A DNA stretch of 64,000 bases from Spirochaetia bacterium (GCA_017446885.1 JAFSOR010000009.1:1-64000); one strand, 5' to 3'. Positions 20,977 to 30,458 are shown, counted from the first letter of the stretch. A program made the numbers and translations. Notes: generated by a model not told the origin, from the letters alone.

Positions 20977-22578
20977 ATGGGAAATTCAAAATATCTTGAT
21001 GGACTTAATACCGACGAAAAGGCCGCTCTTGGCAAAAAACTATGGGGAATTCAGAATCATAAATGTTTTATCTGTGGAGAAGAGATTGATCTGGATATTC
21101 AGAAAACAAATATAGATCATATTAGACCGTTGGCAAATGGTGGAAAAGATGACCCTATTAATTTTGCAATTACTCATGAACACTGTAACAAGTCTAAACA
21201 AGATGCAGACCTTGAAGTCGCTAAAAAACTTTATCAACTGAGTAAGATTATTTTGGGTGCGGAAATTACAAAAGAAACACCTTCATTAAAACATGTCCTT
21301 GCTGCAAATAATGGTTCAAAATACTCATTCAAATATAAACTTGATGGAAGTCAGATTATTTATTCCTTTGATGAAATTGGGGATACTACCATCTATAAGA
21401 CAGAGGTATTCACTGACAATCTTTCTGGTGAAAAAACTGCTTTTATTAATGTGCCTCTTGAATATATTTATCATGATGATGTTATTAATCCCAGAGGAAT
21501 CAACAAGAGCATAAGCCTTCTAATTAAAGAATTCCACAAGCCAAATCCACAACTTCATTTAAGTTTGGCACGTTTAGATGGTGATAAAATTAGAATTTTT
21601 GATGGGCAACATAAGGCTGTAGCCCAAATAATGCTGGGCGTTAAAAGTATTGTTATGCGTCTATTTATTTCCCCAGATGTTGAACGTTTGATTGAAACCA
21701 ATACGAATGCAGGAAGCAAACTGAAACAAATAGCTTTTGATAAGGCAATAGTACGGCAGCTTCATGACACACTTTATACTGAAAGATTGAAAAAATATCA
21801 GGTTGATCATTGTCTAGATGAGGACAATTATTCATTCTCAGAACAAAATTTGGTTGACTATTTTAAAGGAGAACGTGGAAATATACGAGTTTATATAATC
21901 AATAGTCAAAAAAATGCGATTACACGAAGTCCTGATAATAAGCTTCAGTCATATATTAATTTTGAAGGACGTGGAACTCAACTACCACTATCTTATAGTA
22001 CTTTTGAAAAAACTTTCTTAGCTACATTTATTAATGCCAAGACCATACTGACAACTCCGATTAATTATAGAGTTGAAGAAGGTTCTAATCCTAGAATTCT
22101 TGAGAAAGAACAATTGATTCGGCTCTGTAATATTATTTCAGAAGAATTGCTTATTGGAAAGTATGATAGTGAGATAGGAACTCATCGTATTGAGAATAAC
22201 ATAGGAGAAGGGCGTGGTGACACAATACCCGATGATCATCTTATTGCGTATCGACTTTGCAAAGAGGAAATAATGTATAACTGGGTTCAGTATCTTAAAC
22301 TCTTGATTAAGAATCATTTTGCATTCGCAGGAACGAAGTATAACGAAGAAAACTTATTCCAGCAGAAACTTCCAGATCAACTTTGGGATAATATTCAGAT
22401 GTTTATTATCAATCTTAGAGAACTTCCTATTTGGAAAGATCGCTCAATGTCATTGACAATTTTCGGTGGCAAGAATAATTATGACTTCTGGGATACTGTG
22501 TTCCAAACCGCAAGGACTCCTGATGGAACAGCAGTTTTAGCTAAGCCTCTCAATGTTGCAGAGATGATAAGCCGCTAA
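20977..22578 (+). CDS. HNH endonuclease fused to a DGQHR/ParB-like domain; defence candidate
   Basis: 533 residues, AT-rich compared with its neighbours. An N-terminal HNH domain shows Cys30-x2-Cys33, NIDHIRPLANGG (Asp47-His48) and THEHCNKSK (His69), an apparently intact beta-beta-alpha-metal site. After residue about 180 comes a DGQHR-type ParB-like domain: SLARLDGDKIRIFDGQHK with the motif Asp209 to Lys213, then NTNAGSKLKQIAFDKA. DGQHR domains occur in DndB and related DNA-modification or defence proteins, and DGQ motifs also occur in DUF262/GmrSD nucleases. AGGAGG precedes the ATG. No methylase or Dnd genes are adjacent, so it would be a stand-alone effector. Confidence 0.7.
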   Translation: MGNSKYLDGLNTDEKAALGKKLWGIQNHKCFICGEEIDLDIQKTNIDHIRPLANGGKDDPINFAITHEHCNKSKQDADLEVAKKLYQLSKIILGAEITKETPSLKHVLAANNGSKYSFKYKLDGSQIIYSFDEIGDTTIYKTEVFTDNLSGEKTAFINVPLEYIYHDDVINPRGINKSISLLIKEFHKPNPQLHLSLARLDGDKIRIFDGQHKAVAQIMLGVKSIVMRLFISPDVERLIETNTNAGSKLKQIAFDKAIVRQLHDTLYTERLKKYQVDHCLDEDNYSFSEQNLVDYFKGERGNIRVYIINSQKNAITRSPDNKLQSYINFEGRGTQLPLSYSTFEKTFLATFINAKTILTTPINYRVEEGSNPRILEKEQLIRLCNIISEELLIGKYDSEIGTHRIENNIGEGRGDTIPDDHLIAYRLCKEEIMYNWVQYLKLLIKNHFAFAGTKYNEENLFQQKLPDQLWDNIQMFIINLRELPIWKDRSMSLTIFGGKNNYDFWDTVFQTARTPDGTAVLAKPLNVAEMISR

Positions 22579-22621
22579 AGCAAATAATTTTTATAAAATG
22601 AATTACCCCTTGTAGAATAAT

Positions 22622-22655
22622 AAAAAAGCCTGTATCAAGCAATACAGGCTTTTTT
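22622..22655. terminator. Bidirectional terminator
   Basis: AAAAAGCCTGTAT pairs with ATACAGGCTTTTT around CAAGCA, with T-runs on both strands; it serves the convergent HNH and AGCS genes. Confidence 0.92.
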
Positions 22656-22673
22656 ATTTATAATAAGGCAGAA

Positions 22674-24125
22674 TCAAAGCCGTCCGTTCGGATATCTGTC
22701 AAAGTAGTCCTTGGTGGTCTTTGCAACAACTCCGCTGAGTACAATCAATGATACACAGTTAGGAATTGCCATAAGGCCGTTTGTGATGTCTGCAATGGTG
22801 AATACAGCGTTAACTGTGAAGTATGGACCAATCAGAACAGCCAGGATGTAAAGCCATCTGTAAGCCTTTACCGGGCCCATATTTCCTTTGGTCAGGTACT
22901 CAAGACACTTCTCGGAGTAGTAGTCCCAGCCCAGGATAGTGGTGAATGCAAAGAAGATAAGACACATCATAAGGAAGAACTGTACGCTTACGCCGTCGCC
23001 ACCTAAAGCTGTCGAGAATGCGGCAGAGGTAAGGGCTATTCCCTTAAGTCCCTGTCCGCCGATCTCCGGGGAGTTCCACAGGTCTGCACCTGCAATTATG
23101 ATTGCAAGACCAGTCATGGTACATATGATAAGTGTGTCGATTATAGTACCGGTCATGTTGACCATTCCCTGTTCCACAGGCTCGTCGGTCTGTACAGCAG
23201 ATGCTGCGATAGGAGCAGAACCAAGTCCTGCCTCGTTTGAGAAGATACCACGTGCAATACCTTTCTGCATTGCGTCTGTAATCTGCTTGAACACAAATCC
23301 CATAGCTCCACCTGCCATTGCCTTGTAGCCGAATGCGCTCTTGAATATAAGGCCAAATGCAGCCGGAATTGCTGTAAGGTTGGCAATCAGGACAGAAAGT
23401 CCCAGGAATACATAAATTACTGCCATGAACGGAACAACTACAGATGCAACCTTTGAAATTCTTTTAAGGCCACCGATAATTACCAGGCCGGCGAAGAATG
23501 TCACAAAAAGGCCACCGATAACTGTTGCCCAGGAGTAGGAGGTTCCGGCAAACTCGAATGCGATATGGGCATTCTGAGGGTCGAATACATTGTTGATTGC
23601 AGATGTTATACCGTTGATCTGTGTCATAGTACCAATACCTAAAAGACCAGCCATAGCACCGAATACTGCAAACAGCACCGCAAGCCACTTCCATTTTGCA
23701 CCCATACCTTTCTCGATTGTGTAGAATGGGCCGCCCAGTACATGACCATCCTCTGCTACAGTACGGTATTTGATAGCAAGCATACACTCGGCATACTTGG
23801 TTGCTGTACCCAGGATAGCGGCAATCCACATCCAGAACAGGGCACCAGGACCGCCGGCTGCAATAGCAGTAGCCACACCTACGATGTTACCTGTACCTAT
23901 GGTTGCCGAAAGGGCAGTACAGAGTGCTGCAAATCCAGAAAGCTCTCCGGCATGACCTTCGGTAGCCTCTTTAAAAATCCCCTTGAATGCCATCTTGCAC
24001 TTGGTAAACTGGATACCGCGGCATGCTATGGTCATAAGAAGACCGGTTGCCAGAATCAGGACAATGGTAGGAATTCCCCATACCACGTCGTCAATCGCAT
24101 TTAAAAAAGCATCTAATCCGTTCAC
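22674..24125 (-). CDS. Sodium:alanine symporter family (AGCS) transporter
   Basis: 483 residues, about 11 membrane segments. Family features: GFAALCTALSATIGTGNIVG near 60, PGALFWMWIAAILGTATKYAE near 90, and GIFSNEAGLGSAPIAA near 300. It imports alanine or glycine with Na+. GGGAG places the start at the GTG at 24125 instead of an in-frame TTG further up that would overlap the next gene. Confidence 0.94.
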   Translation of the reverse strand: MNGLDAFLNAIDDVVWGIPTIVLILATGLLMTIACRGIQFTKCKMAFKGIFKEATEGHAGELSGFAALCTALSATIGTGNIVGVATAIAAGGPGALFWMWIAAILGTATKYAECMLAIKYRTVAEDGHVLGGPFYTIEKGMGAKWKWLAVLFAVFGAMAGLLGIGTMTQINGITSAINNVFDPQNAHIAFEFAGTSYSWATVIGGLFVTFFAGLVIIGGLKRISKVASVVVPFMAVIYVFLGLSVLIANLTAIPAAFGLIFKSAFGYKAMAGGAMGFVFKQITDAMQKGIARGIFSNEAGLGSAPIAASAVQTDEPVEQGMVNMTGTIIDTLIICTMTGLAIIIAGADLWNSPEIGGQGLKGIALTSAAFSTALGGDGVSVQFFLMMCLIFFAFTTILGWDYYSEKCLEYLTKGNMGPVKAYRWLYILAVLIGPYFTVNAVFTIADITNGLMAIPNCVSLIVLSGVVAKTTKDYFDRYPNGRL

Positions 24126-24138
24126 TTTTTTCTCCCTT

Positions 24139-24732
24139 TTAATATTTTTCAAGCTCTTTCAAAAGAGCATCAAGTTTATTTCCATAATTCTTGTCCATAG
24201 CCCAGGTTCCTGCAAGTTTCCATACAGTAGGGGCCTTCCCGCGGGGCTGCACATACTTGTAGCGGGGGTCCACCAGCTTGTTTCTAAGCTTCTTGTCCTT
24301 GGTCGCAAAGGCGTGCAGGTGCTGTATGTGGGCCCGCACTCCTACCGCCTCGGATGGAAACTTCTCGCCCGGGTTCTTCTTGTTCATGGCTCCAAGTCCG
24401 CAGTAGTTGTTGAACCAGGGCTTGACCAGCCCGCCGTAGCGCAGGAACCCGGTCTCAAGGCACATCTGGCAGAAGGCCACGTCCGAGTTTATCCCCTCAA
24501 AGCGCCCCTCGGTTACGTAGTATCCTGCAAGCCGCCTTACCTTGGCCTTGTCTGCCTTGGGGTTATGGGCCATAAAAAACTGCTCAAGCTCGTAGGTATC
24601 CTTTATTCCTATTGCCGCAATATCCCTTGAGCACACCTTGGAAAAGCTCTGTTTTGTGTTCTCGTAGGTGGCACATGAGAATAGGGCGCACAGGAAAAGG
24701 GCAAGAAGTAAGGCCTTAAGCAGTTTCAGCAT
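24139..24732 (-). CDS. Glucosaminidase-domain (FlgJ/Bax-like) lipoprotein
   Basis: 197 residues. The signal ends in CALFSC (Cys20). The mature protein has the glucosaminidase fold: FCQMCLETGFLRYGG (catalytic Glu in the ETGxLxxG context), NNYCGLGAM, GVRAHIQHL and DPRY. Such enzymes cut the peptidoglycan glycan chain; in spirochaetes related domains help flagellar rods or wall remodelling. It lies 13 bases upstream of the AGCS gene and 9 after the ATPase, so the three may be one transcript. Confidence 0.88.
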   Translation of the reverse strand: MLKLLKALLLALFLCALFSCATYENTKQSFSKVCSRDIAAIGIKDTYELEQFFMAHNPKADKAKVRRLAGYYVTEGRFEGINSDVAFCQMCLETGFLRYGGLVKPWFNNYCGLGAMNKKNPGEKFPSEAVGVRAHIQHLHAFATKDKKLRNKLVDPRYKYVQPRGKAPTVWKLAGTWAMDKNYGNKLDALLKELEKY

Positions 24733-24741
24733 AATACTCTG

Positions 24742-25944
24742 TCAAAGCTGTCCGTTCTGCAGGAAATCAAGGGCATTGCAGAACCGTATTCCCGATTCCG
24801 ATGTCCCTGTTGTCTTATCAAGCGAGATAAGCACTCTTGGGTAGAAGTCGCGTATCTGCCTGAACGGACGCAGCCGTCTGTTAAGCACCTTTGTATCCTT
24901 TACAAAAGCCTCCACCTGGATATACCAGGTCTGGCCATTCTTGGATGCCACAAAGTCTATGGTGTTGTTTCCAACCTTGCCCACGCTTATGGTATACTGC
25001 TGCCTCTTAAGCTCAAGGAACACCAGGTTCCTGAGTATAGGGTTCATCTCGGGCTTCTTGGTAAGCATGTTGCTTAAGCCCATGTCGGCCGCATAGAAGG
25101 CTGGGAGGCTCTTGAGGTTCTCCTTATCCTTTATGTCGTAGCGCCCTACCCGGTAGATAAGGCCGCATTCCTCCATGAACTGAAGATAGTTCTCGGCAGT
25201 GGGCTGAGTTGTCTTAAAGCCCATAGCAGTAAGTGTGTCGGCCAGCTTCTTAGATGAGCAGGGGATTCCTGTGTGGGTAAGCATGTAGCTCATGGCCGCA
25301 TCAAGCACCTTTATCTCCTTTATAGGGTGGATAGAGGCTATATCCTGCACGATTATTGTGTTGTAGAGCCCCATAAGATACTGGTTTATGTTCCTTGAGT
25401 TCTTGAAAAGCTGCAATGTGAAAGGCATGTTGCCGTAGCGGGCAAAGTCCATGAAATGCTGCTCCACAGTCTGGTCTGCCACAGTCTTGACCATGCTCTG
25501 CTTCTGGGCTTCCAGGTATTCTGCAAAAGAATAGGGCAGCACATTTATTAGCTGATATTCCGAAAGCCCGCTGGTAATTGCAGTCTGGTTGCTCCCGGAT
25601 ATGTAGATATCGGCATTTCCCTTTGCAAGGAGCTCTGCAAGCACTTTCTGGAAACCTGTGCACCTGTGCGCATCGTCGATGAATATGTAGTTCATCACGC
25701 CATCCTGGAGCTTTTCTACTATATAATTTTCCAGGCTCTTTGGCTCCAGAAGCCGTGCGCTTGCACTCTCGTCAAGCCGTATGAATATGATTCTGCTGTC
25801 GCTGATTCCTTTCTGCATAAGCACTTTCTGGAAAAGCTCCAGAATCACAGATTTACCGCATCCGCGGATGCCGGTAACCACCTTGATTACATGTTTGTCC
25901 GTATAACGGGCAAGCTCTTTAAGGTATTGAATTCTTCCAATCAT
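24742..25944 (-). CDS. AAA ATPase with DUF4143-type C-terminus (3 of 3)
   Basis: 400 residues. Walker A is GIRGCGKSV (about 25-33), Walker B is NYIFIDDAHR, sensor IYISGSNQ; the C-terminal region has FYAADMGLSNML and a nuclease-like ISVGKVGNNTIDFVASKNGQ with a following YIQVEAF. The branch (TGIRGCGKS) differs from the two others in the window. Function unknown; the gene may be co-transcribed with the glucosaminidase lipoprotein. Confidence 0.9.
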   Translation of the reverse strand: MIGRIQYLKELARYTDKHVIKVVTGIRGCGKSVILELFQKVLMQKGISDSRIIFIRLDESASARLLEPKSLENYIVEKLQDGVMNYIFIDDAHRCTGFQKVLAELLAKGNADIYISGSNQTAITSGLSEYQLINVLPYSFAEYLEAQKQSMVKTVADQTVEQHFMDFARYGNMPFTLQLFKNSRNINQYLMGLYNTIIVQDIASIHPIKEIKVLDAAMSYMLTHTGIPCSSKKLADTLTAMGFKTTQPTAENYLQFMEECGLIYRVGRYDIKDKENLKSLPAFYAADMGLSNMLTKKPEMNPILRNLVFLELKRQQYTISVGKVGNNTIDFVASKNGQTWYIQVEAFVKDTKVLNRRLRPFRQIRDFYPRVLISLDKTTGTSESGIRFCNALDFLQNGQL

Positions 25945-26030
25945 ACTCAGATTATATTTTGAAAATCTTTAAAAATCAAGTACTTTTAAAAATAAACTTC
26001 GATAAAAATTCATCTTTTTTAATAATCCAC

Positions 26031-26091
26031 TTGTAAACACTGGTTGTAAACACTGTTTGTAAACATCGTCATGCTGAACTTGTTTCAGCAC
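26031..26091. repeat. Tandem 13-bp repeats next to a REP-like palindrome
   Basis: TTGTAAACACTGG (26031), TTGTAAACACTGT (26044) and a diverged TTGTAAACATCG (26057) are followed by TGCTGAAC-TTGT-TTCAGCA (26072-26090). The gap 25945-26165 otherwise holds only an AT-rich promoter-like stretch before argA. Confidence 0.7.
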
Positions 26092-26165
26092 CCAGCCCTT
26101 AGACTGGTTCAGAGTTACATATATTTATACTTGAATATATGTGATAATCATTATAAGATAATGAC

Positions 26166-27491
26166 ATGGAAAATAACGAATTAAACCAGGGACAGCTCCA
26201 GGTACAGACTATCCGTGAGGTGTTCCACTACCTGCATCAGTTCAAGGGCAAATGCTTTGTCATAAAGATTGACTGCGACATCATAGACAACCCCCAGTTC
26301 CCGCTTCTTATAAGGGATGTGGTCAAGCTGCACGAGGCCGGCATACGGATTGTGCTTGTCCCCGGGGCCAAGGAGAGGATAGACGAGGTGCTCTCCGACT
26401 ACAGCATAAAGAATGAATGGATTGACGGCATGCGCGTGACAGGTCCCGATGCCATTCCTTTTGTGGAGATGGCTGCCTTTGATGTGGCTAACCGTATAAT
26501 GACAAGCCTTTCGGCCTACGAATGCCCAGCCGTAATAGGCAACTGGGTGCGGGCCCGGGGCGTCGGAGTGGTTGACGGCACCGATTATCAGCACACCGGC
26601 TATGCAGAGCGCATCCTGACCAAGGAACTCCTTAAAATCTTGGACGACGGTTTTATTCCTATTCTTCCATGCGTAGGGTGGAGCTCCATAGGAAAGCCCT
26701 ACAACCTGCTCTCCGACGACCTGGCCGTGGTTGCGGCTTCCAGGCTGGGGGCAGACAAGCTGTTCTTCATCACATCACGGCCCGCAATAATGGCAGCCGA
26801 CTATGCGCTTCCAAAGGGGGCAGTAGTGGCCACCACCGGCCGCATCAGCAACCTTAGCTTGCTGGATGTCCAGCAGTTCTTGAATAACAACCAGGGAAAG
26901 ACAGAGCTTGCACTGCTGGACAAGGCACGCCGTGCGTGCGAGGCCGGTGTCTCTAGAGTGCACATACTGGACGGCTGCTCAGACGGCGTACTCCTGCGCG
27001 AGGTGTTCTCGAACCTGGGTTCAGGCACCATGGTCTACTCAAACCAGTACAGCGGCATCCGTTCCATGCGCTACGACGAGGTGGGCGAGGTGCTCCGTGT
27101 CATGAAGCCATTTGTGGACAAGAACATACTTCTGCCGCGCACCGAGGCCATGATAGAGGAGACCCTTAACGACTTTATCGTGTTCGAGATAGATGGTGCG
27201 GTGCACGCATCATGCGCCCTGCATGTCTATCCAGAGGGGGTGGGCGAGATTGCGGCTGTGGCTGTCGATTCAAGCTATTCACACTTGGGGGTGGGCCCCA
27301 AGATGATCGAGTTCCTGTGCGAACGGGCCAAGAAGATGGGGCTTAAGAGGATATTTGTCCTGACCACCCGCACCTCCGACTGGTTCCTTGGCATGGGATT
27401 CGAGGAGGGTGTGGTGTCGGACCTGCCCGAGAAAAAGCGGACTGCCTACAATTATTCAAGGAACAGCCGCATTTTCATAAAGAATATCTGA
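26166..27491 (+). CDS. argA: N-acetylglutamate synthase
   Basis: 441 residues, the normal ArgA length. An amino-acid-kinase domain (about 1-285; VLVPGAKERIDEVLSDYSI near 62) is followed by a GNAT acetyltransferase domain (about 300-441) with GEIAAVAVDSSYSHLGVGPK, the acetyl-CoA loop, and RTSDWFLGMGF. It makes N-acetylglutamate from glutamate and acetyl-CoA, the first step of arginine synthesis, in the cytoplasm. A weak promoter (TTGAAT-15-TATAAG, 26131-26157) ends 9 bases before the ATG and no ribosome site is evident. No other arginine-synthesis gene is adjacent. Confidence 0.93.
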   Translation: MENNELNQGQLQVQTIREVFHYLHQFKGKCFVIKIDCDIIDNPQFPLLIRDVVKLHEAGIRIVLVPGAKERIDEVLSDYSIKNEWIDGMRVTGPDAIPFVEMAAFDVANRIMTSLSAYECPAVIGNWVRARGVGVVDGTDYQHTGYAERILTKELLKILDDGFIPILPCVGWSSIGKPYNLLSDDLAVVAASRLGADKLFFITSRPAIMAADYALPKGAVVATTGRISNLSLLDVQQFLNNNQGKTELALLDKARRACEAGVSRVHILDGCSDGVLLREVFSNLGSGTMVYSNQYSGIRSMRYDEVGEVLRVMKPFVDKNILLPRTEAMIEETLNDFIVFEIDGAVHASCALHVYPEGVGEIAAVAVDSSYSHLGVGPKMIEFLCERAKKMGLKRIFVLTTRTSDWFLGMGFEEGVVSDLPEKKRTAYNYSRNSRIFIKNI

Positions 27492-27500
27492 TAGCGTTCT

Positions 27501-28949
27501 ATGAATATAGTCGTAAAGCTGAAAGAGACCTGTATCTCAGTTGTTCCCATAATGGCCATAGTGCTGCTACTCAACTTTACGATTGCACCTGTGGGGGCAG
27601 GCAACCTGGCTCGGTTCCTTGTCGGTTCCCTGCTGGTTATAATTGGGTTTACCCTGTTCCAGGTGGGTGCAGACCTTGGAATAAGCCCTATAGGACAGAA
27701 GGTCGGGGCATCCCTTACTGCAAAACGGAGCCTGCCCCTGCTTATAGGTTCTGCCTTTGCCATAGGGTTTTTCATAACTGTGGCCGAGCCCGATGTTCAG
27801 GTTCTTGCCACCCAGGTGGCTGGGGTCAACCCGGCGGTGACAAAGCTTCCGTTTGTCATGATGATAGCCTTCGGGGTGGGCTTTTTCATTGTTCTGGGCC
27901 TTCTGCGCAGCGTGTTCAATATATCTTACCGGTGGCTTCTTATTATCTTTTACGGCATAGTCTTTGTATGCGCCTGGATTACAGACCCTGCTTTTGTGGC
28001 AATAGGCTTTGATGCCGGGGGTGCCACCACAGGGCCTATGACAGTGCCTTTTATAATAGCGCTGGGTGTGGGTGTGGCATCATCCAAGGGAGGTGCTGCA
28101 AACCGCGATTCAAGCTTCGGCCTTACAGGCATGGCATCCATAGGGCCTATACTTTCGGTGCTGCTCCTGGGCATTTTCCTAAGCTCCTCTGGCTCGGGAA
28201 CTGGTGCAGGCTCGCATGTGGAGTACACCGGATTCCTCTCTGTTATGCCCGATATGGCCAAGGAGATGCTGTCATCGCTCCTTCCTATGGCTGCAATGTT
28301 CATCATATTCCAATATACCCTTATCCATATGCCGCCGTACCAGGTGCGCAGGATGATACTGGGACTTATCTACACCTTCGTGGGGCTGGTTCTGTTCATG
28401 ACAGGGGTGCAGGGGGGCTTTATGCCGGTTGGAGGCATTATAGGCGGTGCAATCGGAAGCCTTTCTTTGAACTGGATCCTTATTCCTATAGGGCTGGTGC
28501 TGGGTGCTGTCGTTGTGTGCGCCGAGCCTGCTGTGTGGGTTTTGAACGGGCAGATAGAGGAGATATCCGGAGGTCATATCCGAAAGCGGTTCATGATGGT
28601 ATCGCTGTCGGCAGGAGTTGCTGTCTCCATAGCCCTTTCCATGCTAAGAATCCTTACAGGGGTAAGCCTGTGGTACTTTATAATACCAGGCTATGCCCTG
28701 GCATTGGTCCTGACATTCTTTACCCCAAAGCTGTTCACTGCCATTGCATTTGACTCTGGCGGTGTGGCATCGGGTCCCATGACCTCGACATTTATATTGT
28801 CATTTATGCTGGGGGCATCCAAAGCCAGCGGTGGAAACCCTGTTCTGGATGCCTTTGGAGTCATAGCCATGGTTGCCATGACACCTCTCATAACTATTCA
28901 GATTCTGGGCCTTGTGTTCAGCATGAAGGAGAAGCAGTATGGAAAATAA
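27501..28949 (+). CDS. DUF1538 tandem membrane protein (UmpAB-like)
   Basis: 482 residues with about 12-14 membrane segments arranged as two DUF1538 halves (about 1-235 and 245-482). Each half contains the acidic signature AEPDVQVLA / AEPAVWVL and a glycine-rich FDAGGATTGPMTVPF / FDSGGVASGPMTSTF. A UmpA/UmpB pair of this family in Halomonas was reported to act as a Na+(K+)/H+ antiporter; here the two are fused. The stop lies inside the following PII-like gene (11-base overlap), pointing to a transporter with a dedicated regulator. Confidence 0.88.
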   Translation: MNIVVKLKETCISVVPIMAIVLLLNFTIAPVGAGNLARFLVGSLLVIIGFTLFQVGADLGISPIGQKVGASLTAKRSLPLLIGSAFAIGFFITVAEPDVQVLATQVAGVNPAVTKLPFVMMIAFGVGFFIVLGLLRSVFNISYRWLLIIFYGIVFVCAWITDPAFVAIGFDAGGATTGPMTVPFIIALGVGVASSKGGAANRDSSFGLTGMASIGPILSVLLLGIFLSSSGSGTGAGSHVEYTGFLSVMPDMAKEMLSSLLPMAAMFIIFQYTLIHMPPYQVRRMILGLIYTFVGLVLFMTGVQGGFMPVGGIIGGAIGSLSLNWILIPIGLVLGAVVVCAEPAVWVLNGQIEEISGGHIRKRFMMVSLSAGVAVSIALSMLRILTGVSLWYFIIPGYALALVLTFFTPKLFTAIAFDSGGVASGPMTSTFILSFMLGASKASGGNPVLDAFGVIAMVAMTPLITIQILGLVFSMKEKQYGK

Positions 28950-29598
28950 GCTTATCTTTGCCCTGGTGGGGCGCAATTCCGGCGAGGATCTGGTCAATGC
29001 CGCCAAGAGTGCCGGTGCATGGGGTGGCACTATAATTCCGTGCCGCTCCATATCCGACAACGCACTTCTGCAGTTCTTCGGCATAGGAGAAAGCGACCAG
29101 GATGTGGTCTTGATCGTCACCGGCGATAAGTTCCTTGAGCCTATTCTTGAGGCAATGAAGAAAGCTGCCCTTGAGGACAAGAGGTTATCTGGCTTTGCCG
29201 CTGTGGCCGGAGTAGGTACTATCATGCGGTTCTTGGCAGAAAACAACAGGATGGAGACATTCAATACAGGAGAAAAAACTATGGACAGACACACTCACGA
29301 GATGATTTATGTTATAGTAAACTCAGGCTTTGCCGACGATGTTATGGCTGCCGCCCGTAAGGCAGGTGCCCACGGCGGCACTGTGCTCAATGCCCGGGGA
29401 ACCGGAAAGCAGGAGGATGTCAAGTTTTTCGGCATAACTATTGTGCCCGAGAAGGAGATTCTCCTTATTGTAGCCGAGAAAGATAAATCTTCGGACATAA
29501 TGGATGCCATAAAGGCTATGGACTGCTTTGCCACTCCCGGAAGCGGAATTGTGTTCACATCAGATGTTGACAACTTTACCATCTTGGGGAAAAAATAA
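28939..29598 (+). CDS. Double PII-like regulatory protein
   Basis: 219 residues built of two GlnB-like ferredoxin-fold domains, about 1-105 and 118-219. Each starts with a strand (KLIFALVGRNSGEDLVNAA; MIYVIVNSGFADDVMAAA), then a GAWGGTII / GAHGGTVLNARG loop, and FFGI followed by a strand (DVVLIV / ILLIVA). The usual T-loop Tyr51 uridylylation region is short or absent. PII proteins report nucleotide or carbon/nitrogen state to a transporter or enzyme; overlap with the DUF1538 gene makes that membrane protein the likely target. Ligand unknown. Confidence 0.85.
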   Translation: MENKLIFALVGRNSGEDLVNAAKSAGAWGGTIIPCRSISDNALLQFFGIGESDQDVVLIVTGDKFLEPILEAMKKAALEDKRLSGFAAVAGVGTIMRFLAENNRMETFNTGEKTMDRHTHEMIYVIVNSGFADDVMAAARKAGAHGGTVLNARGTGKQEDVKFFGITIVPEKEILLIVAEKDKSSDIMDAIKAMDCFATPGSGIVFTSDVDNFTILGKK

Positions 29599-30458
29599 TG
29601 GCAGGTGCTATGGAAAACAGTTTGAAGAAAGTTCTTATAGTTTGCAATTATAACAAAGAAGGGGCAGGCCGTATCGCCTTGGATATCGAGAAGTATCTTA
29701 TGGAGAGGGGCTACTCTGTCACTGTAATCCGCAACAGCCAGCTGGACCACTACAGGGTGGGCAGCCAGTTCTCTCTTCTGGTGACATTGGGGGGCGACGG
29801 TGCTGTGCTGGCTGCGGCCCGCAAGGCAGCTCCTTTCGATATTCCTATACTTGCGATAAACTTTGGCACCATAGGGTTTATGACCGAGGTGGAGAAAGAC
29901 CAGTGGGAAAATGCCCTGGAAAGCTTTGTATCTGGCACTTATGTATGCCGGCAGCACACCATGCTGGATGTCTCTGTAATCCGGAGCGGCGAGACTGTGG
30001 CCCATGGCCTTGTGCTTAACGAGGGGGTAATAAACTGCCCCGACACCCGTACAGTGCGCCTTACTGTGGATATTGATGATGAACAGCTGGGACGCTATAT
30101 GGCCGACGGCCTTATTGTCTCCACCACCACAGGTTCCACAGCCTATTCCTCTGCCGCAGGGGGGCCTATTGTATACCCCGATATGGACACCATAATCCTT
30201 ACTCCTATATGCCCGTACTCCTTTATTGTGCGGCCCATTGTGGTCTCGCCGGAAAAGAAGATTACCGTGACCCTTGAGGCGCGGAACAGCAACATTATCC
30301 TGGCTCTGGACGGGCAGACCACCATATCGATAAGGAACACCGACAAGATTATTTTCGAGAAAAGTGTGTGCAGGGCAAATGTAATAACCCTGCCAGGCAG
30401 CGACAAGCGGTTCTTCTTCAAGTTCAGGGAGCGGATGAGTCTCCATGGAGCTGACTGA
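29598..30458 (+). CDS. nadK: NAD kinase
   Basis: 286 residues. The GGDG catalytic motif is at 65-68, followed by NFGTIGFMTEV, a conserved NE in LNEGVIN, and TTTGSTAYSSAAGGPIV with the binding loop. It phosphorylates NAD to NADP in the cytoplasm. The ATG overlaps the PII-like stop (TAATG); an ATG four codons later with AGGTG upstream is an alternative start. The recN start overlaps its stop, so the two are co-translated, an order common in other bacteria. Confidence 0.95.
   Translation: MAGAMENSLKKVLIVCNYNKEGAGRIALDIEKYLMERGYSVTVIRNSQLDHYRVGSQFSLLVTLGGDGAVLAAARKAAPFDIPILAINFGTIGFMTEVEKDQWENALESFVSGTYVCRQHTMLDVSVIRSGETVAHGLVLNEGVINCPDTRTVRLTVDIDDEQLGRYMADGLIVSTTTGSTAYSSAAGGPIVYPDMDTIILTPICPYSFIVRPIVVSPEKKITVTLEARNSNIILALDGQTTISIRNTDKIIFEKSVCRANVITLPGSDKRFFFKFRERMSLHGAD

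Noticed and set aside
20977-22578. Homing endonuclease or intron-encoded HNH
   Set aside because: It is a free-standing gene with its own ribosome site and terminator and a large DGQHK domain; no intron or intein boundaries are visible.
29307-30446. 379-codon open frame opposite the PII-like and nadK genes
   Set aside because: Spans two well-supported genes on the plus strand and shows no domain; shadow frame from the codon bias.
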